From Ruminococcus sp. (lineage in GTDB: Bacteria; Bacillota; Clostridia; Oscillospirales; Acutalibacteraceae): DNA of 64,000 bases. The stretch lies in contig JALELS010000006.1 of the NCBI GenBank assembly GCA_022768065.1, positions 62,001 to 126,000 of the forward strand, written 5' to 3'. Each line of letters begins with the position of its first letter. Within the stretch, counting starts at the first letter, position 1. The translations under genes were made by a program, and so were the position numbers. The notes beneath the pieces were generated by a model. It worked only from the letters and a program-made list of their open reading frames with translations. It was not told the origin of the DNA and did no database searches. This document shows positions 1 through 7,809 of this stretch, piece after piece.

Positions 1-460
1 GGATTGTTTTATATGTAAACTCGCTGTAATCGAGCGCGTCAAACACAATTGATTTATTCGGGAGCGAAATCTTATACGAGGTCGGGAAAGGAAATTGAAT
101 TGAAGAGAAGTAATTGACAAGGCAATTCTGCATAAGTTCCGAATTATTGAAAATCTCGGTTCTGACAAGTACGCTCTCATCGCTGAGCCTTGTAAAAGAA
201 ACGTCGGAGTAAATAACGTCTTTCCACTCAAGGTCCTGTCTGTAAGAATAAAACGAATAGTCGCTTTTTGCGTCCCACGGATGCACACCCACGGGTATGG
301 TCACATTCGGAGCCTTTGCATCGGTATTTGAAACAGCGGGAAGCGATATAAAATCAAATCTGACGCCTTTTTCGGTTTCGTGCTCGGTTACTCTTGATAC
401 ACCGCTGTACTTTTTTGAATACGGGCCCCATTTAGGCATTACTTCTGACATCTTGCTCAT
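1..460 (-). CDS. Partial CDS, N-terminal 153 residues of an unidentified protein
   Basis: The frame is open from an ATG at 460 to the left edge of the window, so only the N-terminus is seen and the stop lies outside. The protein starts MSKMSEVMPKWGPYSKKYSG and is rich in Asp, Ser, Tyr and Trp, with no signal peptide or membrane segment in the visible part. The early WGPYSKKY stretch and beta-rich appearance recall N-terminal beta-sandwich domains of large carbohydrate-active enzymes (amylo-glucosidase/GH-like), but no catalytic motif is visible, so the function is not assigned. GGAAAGG lies about 13 bases before the ATG; a second ATG at codon 4 is possible. The gene has its own promoter just after the rpiB terminator, so it is a separate transcription unit. 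Confidence 0.6.
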   Translation of the reverse strand, partial: MSKMSEVMPKWGPYSKKYSGVSRVTEHETEKGVRFDFISLPAVSNTDAKAPNVTIPVGVHPWDAKSDYSFYSYRQDLEWKDVIYSDVSFTRLSDESVLVRTEIFNNSELMQNCLVNYFSSIQFPFPTSYKISLPNKSIVFDALDYSEFTYKTI

Positions 461-479
461 AATTCTTACATAGCCTTTC

Positions 480-568
480 CTGTTACAAAATAAAAAACAA
501 TAGCGGCAAATATTACGGGTTTGCCGAAAATACGCAGATATTGTAACAGAAAAGAGACTCCAATTCAA
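480..568 (-). promoter_or_regulatory. Promoter plus nested inverted repeats before the partial gene
   Basis: On the minus strand TTGAAT (563-568) and TACAAT (540-545) are separated by 17 bases, a good sigma-A type promoter for the leftmost gene. Two arms, CTGTTACAA (480-488) and TTGTAACAG (541-549), form a 9-bp inverted repeat 52 bases apart. One arm overlaps the -10 box and the other ends just before the GGAAAGG ribosome binding site. Between them CGGCAAA (504-510) and TTTGCCG (520-526) form a second hairpin. The outer arms look more like paired operators for a DNA-binding dimer than a leader stem, because one arm would not be transcribed. Confidence 0.55.
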
Positions 569-571
569 GAA

Positions 572-608
572 AAAGAAGCCGCAAAAGCATAGCTCCTGCG
601 GCTTCTTT
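572..608 (-). terminator. Intrinsic terminator after rpiB
   Basis: A 12-bp perfect stem, AAAGAAGCCGCA (572-583) with TGCGGCTTCTTT (597-608), is followed on the minus strand by a T-rich run. It ends the allose operon 20 bases after the rpiB stop codon. Confidence 0.85.
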
Positions 609-628
609 CGGTTTTACAAAATTAAAAC

Positions 629-1081
629 TTATTTATTTTTCTGTTTTTCTTCGATGTCGGCTATCATTTGCACACGACGGGCGTGCCTGCCGCCCTCGTA
701 AACACCGGAAAGCCAAGCATCGACTATCATAAGCGCAAGATCAAGTCCGACAACCCTTGCACCGAAAGCCAAAATATTGGTATCGTTATGCTGTCTTGAC
801 AAAAGCGCCGAATACGGTTCGCTGCAAACCACCGCTCTGATGCCGTTTACCTTGTTTGCGGCAAGCGAAATACCGACGCCTGTGCCGCATATAAGTATGC
901 CCTTGTCATATTCTTTTGACGCTACCGCATTTGCCACGGCTTCGCCGTAAATCGGGTAGTCGGTACGCTCGGTGCTGTTTGTTCCGAAGTCTTTTACCTC
1001 TATACCCTTTTCCTTTAGGTGCTCTATGACTTTGCCCTTGAGTTCAAAACCTACATGGTCGCTGCCTATTGCTATTTTCAT
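629..1081 (-). CDS. rpiB: RpiB-type sugar-phosphate isomerase (ribose-5-P / allose-6-P isomerase)
   Basis: This is a 150-residue LacAB/RpiB isomerase of normal family length. MKIAIGSDHVGFELK at the N-terminus, catalytic Cys65 in ICGTGVGIS, and the HNDTN and GGRHARRV segments are family signatures. RpiB enzymes interconvert ribose-5-P and ribulose-5-P, and E. coli RpiB also converts allose-6-P to allulose-6-P. Here it is the last gene of an als operon, so the allose-6-P reaction is the likely main role (inference from context). The start is placed at 1081, where AAAGAGG precedes ATG; an in-frame upstream ATG would add 14 residues with no family match. A 22-nt hairpin and about 116 bases separate it from alsB, so it may be expressed at a lower level than the upstream genes. 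Confidence 0.93.
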   Translation of the reverse strand: MKIAIGSDHVGFELKGKVIEHLKEKGIEVKDFGTNSTERTDYPIYGEAVANAVASKEYDKGILICGTGVGISLAANKVNGIRAVVCSEPYSALLSRQHNDTNILAFGARVVGLDLALMIVDAWLSGVYEGGRHARRVQMIADIEEKQKNK

Positions 1082-1117
1082 TTTAAGACCTCTTTCTTTT
1101 TCCGTTATACAGCTCGA

Positions 1118-1139
1118 CAGCACCGAATAATCGGTGCTG
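1118..1139 (-). promoter_or_regulatory. Intercistronic hairpin between alsB and rpiB
   Basis: CAGCACCGA and TCGGTGCTG form a perfect 9-bp stem with a 4-base loop. There is no U-run on the minus strand. Such hairpins just after binding-protein genes commonly protect the upstream mRNA and lower expression of what follows; that role here is inference. Confidence 0.6.
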
Positions 1140-1197
1140 CCTGAGCTTGGGAGTTTGGGAGTTGTGTTTATCTGAAAACGGATGGAAAAAACACTTC

Positions 1198-2190
1198 TTA
1201 GCTGTCTTTAGTAACTATATATGAATCAACCGGAATCGTTTCGGGAGTGGCGTTGACGTCGATTGCCTTTCCTGCTTTTACGGTTTCGACCATAGTTTTG
1301 AGCGATACAGCGCCGATTCCTGCCGAGTCCTGAGCAACCGTTGCGGAAAGCTCGCCTGCTTTAACGCTGTCTATGGCTTCGGCTGCGCCGTCTGTGCCGA
1401 CTACCATTATCTGACCGAGCTTATTGGCATTTTTAACCGCCTGCAAAGCACCGAGAGCCATGGTATCGTTGCAGCAATAAATTGCTTTAAGGTTCGGATA
1501 TTTCTGAATCATTGAAGCCGCGGTATCAAGAGCCTTTTGTCTGTCCCAGTCGGCAGGCTGAGAGGCAACAAGCTTAAATGCGCTGTTTGAATTAAATGCA
1601 TTTGTTGCGCCTGTCTTTCTGTATTCGCCTGAAGCGTTGCCTGCTTTACCTTCGATTATTGCAACCTCACCGCCGTCTTTTAACTGTTCCATTATATAAT
1701 TTGCGCCCTTTTCACCGACTTTTTCATTATCGGTTGTAGCAAAAGCTATAACGCTTCCGCCGGCATTTTTGAGGGTGTCCATATCGATTTTTTCATCAAT
1801 ATTCATTACATAAATGCCTTTTTTGTTCGCCTCAACTATACCGTTTATAAGATTAGTCGGAGAAATAGGTGCAACGCCTATGGCTTTGTAGCCCTTTGAG
1901 ATGCAGTTTTCGAGAATTTTAAGCTGACCCTCGGTATCATCCTCCGACTGTGCGGCGAAGATATCAACCGTTACGCCGAGGTCTTTTGCCTCTTTCTCGA
2001 TTCCGGCTTTCATATTTGCCCAGAAGTCATTTGAAAGCGGTTTAAGGATAATTGCGTACTCTGCGGTTCCCGACGAAGTGCCGGAACCGCCTGTCGTTGC
2101 TTTGTCGTCGGTCTTACTTCCGCAGCCTGCGAAAACAATGCCGATAACTACCGTCAATGCAAGAACGATACTTAAAATTTTCCTTTTCAT
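1198..2190 (-). CDS. alsB: D-allose-binding lipoprotein of the ABC transporter
   Basis: This is a 330-residue periplasmic-binding-protein-like lipoprotein of the sugar-binding PBP1 family. A signal peptide ends in a lipobox, VFAGC, so the mature protein would be anchored by Cys22, as expected in a Gram-positive cell. Segments such as SNDFWANMK, NIDEKIDMD, EGKAGNASGE and SQPADWDR match, from memory, the E. coli allose-binding protein AlsB much better than the ribose-binding protein RbsB. A low-complexity Gly/Ser/Thr linker (about 25-42) separates the lipid anchor from the binding domain. It works with AlsA and AlsC encoded upstream. The start at 2190 follows a GAGAGG ribosome binding site. Unlike the usual order, alsB lies after the kinase and epimerase genes. 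Confidence 0.9.
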   Translation of the reverse strand: MKRKILSIVLALTVVIGIVFAGCGSKTDDKATTGGSGTSSGTAEYAIILKPLSNDFWANMKAGIEKEAKDLGVTVDIFAAQSEDDTEGQLKILENCISKGYKAIGVAPISPTNLINGIVEANKKGIYVMNIDEKIDMDTLKNAGGSVIAFATTDNEKVGEKGANYIMEQLKDGGEVAIIEGKAGNASGEYRKTGATNAFNSNSAFKLVASQPADWDRQKALDTAASMIQKYPNLKAIYCCNDTMALGALQAVKNANKLGQIMVVGTDGAAEAIDSVKAGELSATVAQDSAGIGAVSLKTMVETVKAGKAIDVNATPETIPVDSYIVTKDS

Positions 2191-2237
2191 AATTTAATTC
2201 CTCTCTCTTTTTATACTTATTTTTTCAGCAGCCGAAG

Positions 2238-3137
2238 CTACTGTTTAAGCTGATGCCATGCGAAGTCTCCGCTTCCGTAAACTCCGCTCTGCTGCGTGTG
2301 CTCCGAAAATAATATTCTCAGATTTTTTTCCGGATACGGCTTCCTTGTATGGAAGTGCACCGAATCTATCAGAATATTTTTCGGAAAATCTTTCATGTAT
2401 ACCACTCCGCCGGCGATTATGATGTAATCGGGGTCAAGTATGTTGACTTCGGTGGCTATGGGAATTGCAAGGTCTTTAACATACTTGATTATTCTCGGAT
2501 CGTCACCGTGTTCGGAAAAGACGTTTTTAATATCTGTTTCCGGGAAAAACTCCGCGGTTATCTTTTCAAGATATTTACCCGAACAAATCACTTCGCTGCA
2601 GCCGACATTTCCGCACGTGCACTTTTCTTCAATATTCGGAAAAGGTATATGCCCGAGCTCACCTGCCGCTCCGTTGCGACCGCAATAGAAACCGCCGTTT
2701 AAATAGATGGCGTTTCCGAAGCCTGTTCCTATATAAAATCCGAGAACGGTTGCATCTTTGGGAAGCCCCAATGTAACAATATCGTTTTGAAGAAGAAAAT
2801 TTACATCGCGATCAACATATACGGGTACGCCGAGTTTTTCGCTGAGCGTATCTCCGAACGGGATATTATCGAATCCTTTGAGGTTCGGAGTGGATATAAC
2901 GGTCTTTTTATCCTTACTGACCATGGACGGTAAGCCTATCGCTACCGCTTTTATCGAATTCGCGGCATTATGCCTTTTTACATAATCAGAAATGTTAAGA
3001 TACAGGGTATTGATTACGTCGCCCTCATCAAAAATTCTGCTCGAATTCTTTTCAAAATTGATAATTTCACCGTCGCGGCCGACCATTCCGATACGGAAAT
3101 TTGTACCGCCGATATCTATACCGATTGTATAGTCCAA
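2238..3137 (-). CDS. alsK: D-allose kinase (ROK family), TTG start
   Basis: This is a 299-residue ROK-family sugar kinase. The N-terminal phosphate-binding motif GIDIGGTNFR, the ROK zinc motif CTCGNVGC, the ELGHI segment and AGGV near the C-terminus are visible. The segment VSKDKKTVISTPNL and the late GGVVYMKDFP stretch resemble E. coli AlsK rather than glucokinase or NanK. It would phosphorylate D-allose at O6 with ATP. The start is set at TTG 3137 because AAAGGAGGTGA sits 7 bases before it. A GTG 24 bases upstream would put the ribosome binding site inside the coding region. The gene lies 27 bases after alsE and 47 bases before alsB in one operon. Confidence 0.9.
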   Translation of the reverse strand: MDYTIGIDIGGTNFRIGMVGRDGEIINFEKNSSRIFDEGDVINTLYLNISDYVKRHNAANSIKAVAIGLPSMVSKDKKTVISTPNLKGFDNIPFGDTLSEKLGVPVYVDRDVNFLLQNDIVTLGLPKDATVLGFYIGTGFGNAIYLNGGFYCGRNGAAGELGHIPFPNIEEKCTCGNVGCSEVICSGKYLEKITAEFFPETDIKNVFSEHGDDPRIIKYVKDLAIPIATEVNILDPDYIIIAGGVVYMKDFPKNILIDSVHFHTRKPYPEKNLRILFSEHTQQSGVYGSGDFAWHQLKQ

Positions 3138-3164
3138 CGGTCGGTCACCTCCTTTAAACACATT

Positions 3165-3842
3165 TTATATGCCCGTTGCCGTGCGGAACTCTTCTCTCAT
3201 TATATCCCAGGCTTTTTTAAGGTCCCTGTCCTTTGAAAAAAGTCCCGACGAGCCTACGATAAAGACCTCCGCTCCCGCTTTATAAAGCTCTCCGAATGTC
3301 CTTTGGTTGCAAGAGCCGTCTATCTCTATCAAAAACTTGTAACCGTATTTTTCTTTCAGCTCTTTTGCCTCTCTGATTTTGCCGAGCATTTCTTTTATAA
3401 AAGGCTGACCGGCAAATCCCGGGTCCACCGTCATAATGGTAAGCTTATCTATGCGGTCAATATATTCTCTGATATATGAAAGCGGAGTTGCAGGATTTAA
3501 AACCACGCCTTTTTTGCATCCCAAAGCTTCGATTTTATTCATAATACGGAAAGCGTCCGTATTTATCGTTTCGGCATGCGGGCAAATGTATCCTGCACCG
3601 TTTTTTGCAAGCACATCAATATAATCATCGGGGTCGGTTACCATAAGGTGACAGTCGATAGGCTTTTTTGCGATTGTCGAAAACACCTTTACAAAATCCG
3701 GAGACAAAGTGATGTTCTTCACGAAATGCCCGTCCATTATATCGACGTGATAGAGGTCGCATCGCTCATTTAATATTTCCGCCTGATTCTTAATGTCAAG
3801 AAGATCCATACACATGAGCGACGGGTTAAACATAGGTTCCAT
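3165..3842 (-). CDS. alsE: D-allulose-6-phosphate 3-epimerase
   Basis: This is a 225-residue TIM-barrel protein of the ribulose-phosphate 3-epimerase family. NPSLMCMDLL, HVDIMDGHFV, DCHLMVT, MTVDPGFAGQPFI, DGSCNQ and GSSGLF are the conserved strands and metal or phosphate ligands. The SLMCMDLL start and the ETIN...AFR segment are characteristic of AlsE rather than Rpe, as recalled from the E. coli protein. It converts allulose-6-P to fructose-6-P, delivering allose carbon to glycolysis. AAAGGAGG lies 9 bases before the ATG at 3842. The gene sits between alsC and alsK, 27 bases after the former, consistent with a single transcript. Confidence 0.92.
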   Translation of the reverse strand: MEPMFNPSLMCMDLLDIKNQAEILNERCDLYHVDIMDGHFVKNITLSPDFVKVFSTIAKKPIDCHLMVTDPDDYIDVLAKNGAGYICPHAETINTDAFRIMNKIEALGCKKGVVLNPATPLSYIREYIDRIDKLTIMTVDPGFAGQPFIKEMLGKIREAKELKEKYGYKFLIEIDGSCNQRTFGELYKAGAEVFIVGSSGLFSKDRDLKKAWDIMREEFRTATGI

Positions 3843-3869
3843 AAAAAATACCTCCTTTAAGCTGCACGG

Positions 3870-4838
3870 TTATTTCTTATTGGCTACGAAGCGGTCAAGA
3901 GCGACAGAGCCGATGATAAGAGCGCCCATTACGACCTGCTGAAGTGTGCTCGAAAGCGAAAGTATATTCATACCGAAGTTGATAACGCCTATAATAAGGC
4001 CGCCCATTACAACTCCGAAAATTTTACCTTTGCCGCCGAAGAAGCTTGTTCCGCCGATAATAGAAGCGGCTATGGCGTAAGTCTCAAAGCCTGTTGCCGC
4101 CGCCGGCTCTGCAGAACCGACACGACCGAGCAAAACAACACCGGCTATACCGGCACAAATACCGGAAATAATGAAAACTATAAGCGTGTGAAGGTTTACA
4201 TTGATACCCGAATACCAAGCCGATTCTTTGTTTCCGCCGAGTGCGTAGATATTGCGTCCAAGCTTTGTCTTTTTGGTAAGAAACGCGAGAATCAGCGCCA
4301 CTATAACAGCTATTATCGCAACAAGCGGAATACCGAAAACAGACTTTGAAATAACTCTTGTAAAGCTTGCGGGGAAACCGTAAACGGCGCTTGAATTAGA
4401 GATTATAAGCGTAACGCCGCGATAAATTGCCTGTGTACCGAGTGTAATGATGAACGGATGAAGTCCCGTAACATTTACAAGAAGTCCGTTAAGGAAGCCG
4501 AGGAATGCGCCAAGCAAAATTCCGAGAAGTACCGCGACCACCGGGTTTACTCCCGCTACCATAAGCTTTGCCATACACATTCCGGTTAAGGCTACCACGG
4601 AGCCTACGGAAAGGTCGATACCGGCAATAAGTATTGCAAAGAATTCGCCCATTGCAATAAGGATATTAACCGAGCTCTGAGCCAAAATCTGGGGCGCCGT
4701 AGAGCTTGAGAAAAAGTATGTTGGTTTTAATATGGCTAAAACGGCAAGAAGAATTATAAGAATTCCGAACGTACCGTATTTCTGCCAAATCGTGTTAAAG
4801 GTCAATTTTTCTTTTTTTAATGATTTAGACTGTGACAT
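3870..4838 (-). CDS. alsC: Allose ABC transporter permease
   Basis: This is a 322-residue integral membrane protein with about ten hydrophobic segments, of the AraH/RhaQ/RbsC permease family (BPD_transp_2). The conserved loop AGIDLSVGSVVAL lies about residues 67-79. A charged cytoplasmic N-terminus, MSQSKSLKKEKLTF, precedes the first membrane span. It would form the homodimeric channel of the allose importer with ATPase AlsA and binding protein AlsB. GAAAGGA precedes the ATG at 4838, and alsA ends 17 bases upstream. The permease family does not by itself show sugar specificity; allose is inferred from the neighbouring alsB, alsE and alsK. Confidence 0.9.
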   Translation of the reverse strand: MSQSKSLKKEKLTFNTIWQKYGTFGILIILLAVLAILKPTYFFSSSTAPQILAQSSVNILIAMGEFFAILIAGIDLSVGSVVALTGMCMAKLMVAGVNPVVAVLLGILLGAFLGFLNGLLVNVTGLHPFIITLGTQAIYRGVTLIISNSSAVYGFPASFTRVISKSVFGIPLVAIIAVIVALILAFLTKKTKLGRNIYALGGNKESAWYSGINVNLHTLIVFIISGICAGIAGVVLLGRVGSAEPAAATGFETYAIAASIIGGTSFFGGKGKIFGVVMGGLIIGVINFGMNILSLSSTLQQVVMGALIIGSVALDRFVANKK

Positions 4839-4855
4839 TTTGTTTAGTCCTTTCT

Positions 4856-6385
4856 TTAAGATACATGGTCGGCAGTTGAAGCCATAATTATTTTTTCTTC
4901 TGTTGCGTCTTTATGCGGGAAAGTTTTTACGATTTGACCCTCGCGGAAAACCGCTATGGTATCGCACACCGACAAAAGTTCCGGAAGTTCGGACGATACA
5001 ACAAGCACGCCCTTGCCCTCGTCGGCGAGTTTACGCATCAAAGTGTATATCTCACTTTTGGAGCCGATGTCTATACCCTTTGTGGGTTCGTCGAAAATAA
5101 TTATCTGAGAATCTGCGGCAAGCCATTTTCCGAGAATTACTTTTTGCTGATTGCCGCCGGAAAGCTCTGTTATATTCTGATCAACGGAAGCGCATTTGAT
5201 ATTAAGATTTTTCTTTTGCTCCTCGGCACATTCCTTTTCAAACTTACTGTTTGTAAGACCTATGGTTCCTTTGCCCTTTGAAGTCTTTATAAACGGGAGT
5301 ATCGAAATGTTTTGCTTAATGTCAAAGTTGTAAAAGAAGCCTGTCTCACGTCGGTTTTCGGTTACCATTGCAAGTCCGTTCTTTATAGCGCTGTACGGAC
5401 TTTTTATTTTAACCTGCTTGCCGTGAATAAAAATGTCTCCCGCCGAGCGAGGCTCCGAACCGAATATCGCATTCATCATTTCACTTCTTCCGGAACCTAC
5501 AAGTCCCGAAAAGCCGAGGATTTCGCCCTTATGGAGCTTAAATGAAACATCCTTGACTTTTTTGTCCTTACGCGACAAATTACGGACTTCAAAAATGACC
5601 TCTTCATTTTCATAAGTGTCGGGTGCGTCCTCGTGCTGATAAGTATTCTGAATGGTTCTGCCTACCATCATGGTAACGAGGTCGTCCGCCGTAACGTCTT
5701 TAACATCTCTTGTACCGACATAAGCGCCGTCTTTAAGTACCGAGACTCTGTCGCCTATTTCGATTATTTCGCCGAGCTTATGGGAAATAAAAACAATTCC
5801 CTTTCCCTCTTCTTTAAGCTGACGGATTATTTTAAACAGATGATTTACTTCCTCGCTCGTCAAAGAAGCGGTAGGCTCGTCCATTATAATTACCTTACTG
5901 TCGGCGGCAAGAGCCTTGGCAATTTCAACCTGCTGTTTTTCGGAAATACTTATATCCTCAACTAAAGTTTTGGGGTCGCGTTTTAATCCGACCTTAGAGA
6001 GCAACTCTTTCGCACGCTCATTCATATACTTATAATCTACAACCTTAACGGGACCGTATTTTTTCATCGGCAGCTTGCCGACAAAAAGGTTTTCCTGAAT
6101 GGAAAGCTCGTTTATTACGCTCAATTCCTGGTAAATTACGCTGATACCGTTTTCGGCGGAATCTTTGGGCGTAAGCTTCTTATAGCTTTTTCCGCCTACA
6201 ATTATTTCACCTTCGGTGGGCTGGTAAACGCCGCTGAGGATTTTCATAAGTGTGGATTTTCCGGCGCCGTTTTCACCGAGCAGCACATGTACTTCACCGG
6301 GCTGTATGTCAAACGATATATCTTTAAGTGCCGTTACGCCCGGAAATTTTTTAACGACGCCTTTCATTTCAACTAATGCGCTCAT
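4856..6385 (-). CDS. alsA: Allose ABC transporter ATPase (two nucleotide-binding domains)
   Basis: This is a 509-residue double ABC ATPase of the monosaccharide importer class (AraG/RbsA/AlsA). The first domain has Walker A GENGAGKST (37-45), signature ISEKQQVEIAKAL and Walker B VIIMDEP. The second has the degenerate Walker A GLVGSGRSE, signature LSGGNQQKV and Walker B IIIFDEP, the usual asymmetry in this class. Length matches E. coli AlsA. The start is placed at ATG 6385, preceded by AAGGAGG; an ATG 30 bases upstream would put this site inside the gene. It is the first structural gene after the regulator, and a LacI-type operator (6458-6473) lies in the leader. Confidence 0.92.
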   Translation of the reverse strand: MSALVEMKGVVKKFPGVTALKDISFDIQPGEVHVLLGENGAGKSTLMKILSGVYQPTEGEIIVGGKSYKKLTPKDSAENGISVIYQELSVINELSIQENLFVGKLPMKKYGPVKVVDYKYMNERAKELLSKVGLKRDPKTLVEDISISEKQQVEIAKALAADSKVIIMDEPTASLTSEEVNHLFKIIRQLKEEGKGIVFISHKLGEIIEIGDRVSVLKDGAYVGTRDVKDVTADDLVTMMVGRTIQNTYQHEDAPDTYENEEVIFEVRNLSRKDKKVKDVSFKLHKGEILGFSGLVGSGRSEMMNAIFGSEPRSAGDIFIHGKQVKIKSPYSAIKNGLAMVTENRRETGFFYNFDIKQNISILPFIKTSKGKGTIGLTNSKFEKECAEEQKKNLNIKCASVDQNITELSGGNQQKVILGKWLAADSQIIIFDEPTKGIDIGSKSEIYTLMRKLADEGKGVLVVSSELPELLSVCDTIAVFREGQIVKTFPHKDATEEKIIMASTADHVS

Positions 6386-6457
6386 ATTTTCCTCCTTAAT
6401 GTTGATTATTTCCACATATTAGTTATTTGCATATGCGGAGAGTATATACATTTTATT

Positions 6458-6473
6458 GGGTAAAGGTTTACTC
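6458..6473. promoter_or_regulatory. LacI-type operator upstream of alsA
   Basis: GGGTAAAGGTTTACTC contains the core GTAAAGGTTTAC (6460-6471), which matches the two operators before the regulator gene at 10 of 12 core positions. On the minus strand it lies about 73 bases before the alsA start, just ahead of TATACT (6441-6446), a candidate -10 box. Binding there would repress the als genes separately from the regulator. Confidence 0.65.
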
Positions 6474-6530
6474 ATTTTCAAAAAATATGTGGGAAATACA
6501 ATTTCCCGTTTGCCTGTTGCGGCTCATATT

Positions 6531-7526
6531 TTATGCGGTTGTTCTTTTAACAAGCTTCACCGGAATAACATAAACATCGTTTTTGTTTTTTGCCTCATTA
6601 TTCTCGATAAGATTTAAAAGTGTTTCAACCGATTTTTTGCCGAACATATCGGTATCCTGATGTATTGTGGTTATCGGCGGGTCACATATCTCAGACAGCG
6701 TAACGTCATCAAATCCGACAAGCTTACATTCCCCCGGCACCGATATACCCGAATCTTTAAGCGCCTGCAAAGCGCCGAGCGCCATTACATCATTGTTGCA
6801 AAAAATCCCGTCAAATTTTTTACCGTCGGCTACGGCTTTTTTTATCGCCTTATAAGACGACGCGTAACTGACCTCCGTCTTTATTACGTTGCTCTCATTA
6901 AGCGGTAAAGAATATTTTTTGTGAGCGTCGACATAACCTTTATATCTGTTTCGCGTTGTGGAGTAACAGTTTTTGTCGCTCAGCATCAATATATTTTTAC
7001 AGCCGTCCTTTATAAGAGCTTCCGTGGCTAAAAAACCGCCCATCTCGTTATCCGAAATTATCAGAGTGCCCGCGTGCTCGGGCCGACGGTCAATATGAAC
7101 TACGGGAATTTTGTAGTCATTGTATATCTGCTTGACGTCGCTCTTTGTGCTGATGTAGATTATACCGTCAACGTCTTTGGCGGCAAGCGAAGAAATATGT
7201 TTGTCCTCGGTGCTGCTGTCCTCATTTGAATCGCAGACAAAAACGGTGTAACCTTTTTGCAGTAACGACGTCTCAATGGAGCGGATAATTTTGGCAAAGA
7301 ACTCGTTTGTTATATCGGGAACTATAACCCCGATGCTCTGTGTTTTATTGGTTCGAAGTCCTTTGGCATTGAGATTTACCTTATAGCCGTACTTGTTAAC
7401 GATATCCATAACCTTTCTTTCGGTTTCGGGAGAAAATCTGCCGTTATGGTTTAAAACGCGCGAAACGGTGGCAATAGATACCCCCGACATCTCCGCAATT
7501 TCAACCATTGATATTTTCCCCTTCAA
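6531..7526 (-). CDS. LacI-family regulator of the allose operon
   Basis: This is a 331-residue LacI/GalR repressor. The N-terminal helix-turn-helix VEIAEMSGVSIATVSRVLN is followed by the hinge helix and a PBP1-type effector domain (IGVIVPDITNEFF to the C-terminus). Since it heads the als operon and shares operators with it, allose or a phosphorylated intermediate is the likely inducer (inference). E. coli controls als with an RpiR-type protein, so the regulator class is different here. The start at 7526 is TTG, with GGAGG 8 bases upstream. An ATG at 7508 (AAGGGG ahead of it) is an equally reasonable start that keeps the whole helix-turn-helix. Confidence 0.85.
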   Translation of the reverse strand: MKGKISMVEIAEMSGVSIATVSRVLNHNGRFSPETERKVMDIVNKYGYKVNLNAKGLRTNKTQSIGVIVPDITNEFFAKIIRSIETSLLQKGYTVFVCDSNEDSSTEDKHISSLAAKDVDGIIYISTKSDVKQIYNDYKIPVVHIDRRPEHAGTLIISDNEMGGFLATEALIKDGCKNILMLSDKNCYSTTRNRYKGYVDAHKKYSLPLNESNVIKTEVSYASSYKAIKKAVADGKKFDGIFCNNDVMALGALQALKDSGISVPGECKLVGFDDVTLSEICDPPITTIHQDTDMFGKKSVETLLNLIENNEAKNKNDVYVIPVKLVKRTTA

Positions 7527-7547
7527 TTCAAATACCTCCGAAAAATT

Positions 7548-7596
7548 ATGTAATCGTTTACTCGGTTTGTAATAAATAACGGGTAATCGTTTACCC
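7548..7596. promoter_or_regulatory. Two LacI-type operators before the regulator gene
   Basis: GGGTAATCGTTTACCC (7581-7596, near-perfect palindrome around a central CG) and ATGTAATCGTTTACTC (7548-7563) share the identical 12-base core GTAATCGTTTAC. They lie just downstream of the predicted promoter, a layout typical of autorepression by a LacI-family protein. Confidence 0.75.
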
Positions 7597-7605
7597 TACG
7601 CCCAT

Positions 7606-7634
7606 AGTTTACAACCCGTTATATTAAAAGTCAA
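7606..7634 (-). promoter_or_regulatory. Promoter of the LacI-type regulator / als operon
   Basis: On the minus strand TTGACT (7629-7634) and TAAACT (7606-7611) are 17 bases apart. The stronger operator (7581-7596) begins about 10 bases after the -10 box and so covers the transcription start. Confidence 0.65.
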
Positions 7635-7765
7635 CTCTTTTTTTGCAGAAAAATTTTCTTTGTAGGAAGTGCTGAAAACTGCATATTACAGATTGTTTAA
7701 AAAGCAAACATTAAATCGCGAATGTCAAATTTCGAGCTTCCCGTTTGTGCATTTTTAACGCAAAA

Positions 7766-7797
7766 AACGCGCTGCCCGTTTTACCGGACAACGCGTT
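7766..7797 (-). terminator. Terminator after the MMPL-associated lipoprotein gene
   Basis: AACGCG (7766-7771) pairs with CGCGTT (7791-7796), with an inner partial stem. On the minus strand the hairpin is followed by TTTTTTG. It lies 13 bases after the stop of the lipoprotein gene. Confidence 0.75.
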
Positions 7798-7809
7798 TCG
7801 GCTTATTTT

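Noticed and set aside
2349..3236. Plus-strand open frames opposite alsK and alsE
   Set aside because: They lack ribosome binding sites and family features and lie fully opposite well-supported genes; they mirror codon bias of the real strand.
1198..6385. Ribose (rbs) operon
   Set aside because: No RbsK-type kinase or RbsD is present; a ROK kinase and an AlsE-type epimerase with AlsB-like binding protein fit allose better.
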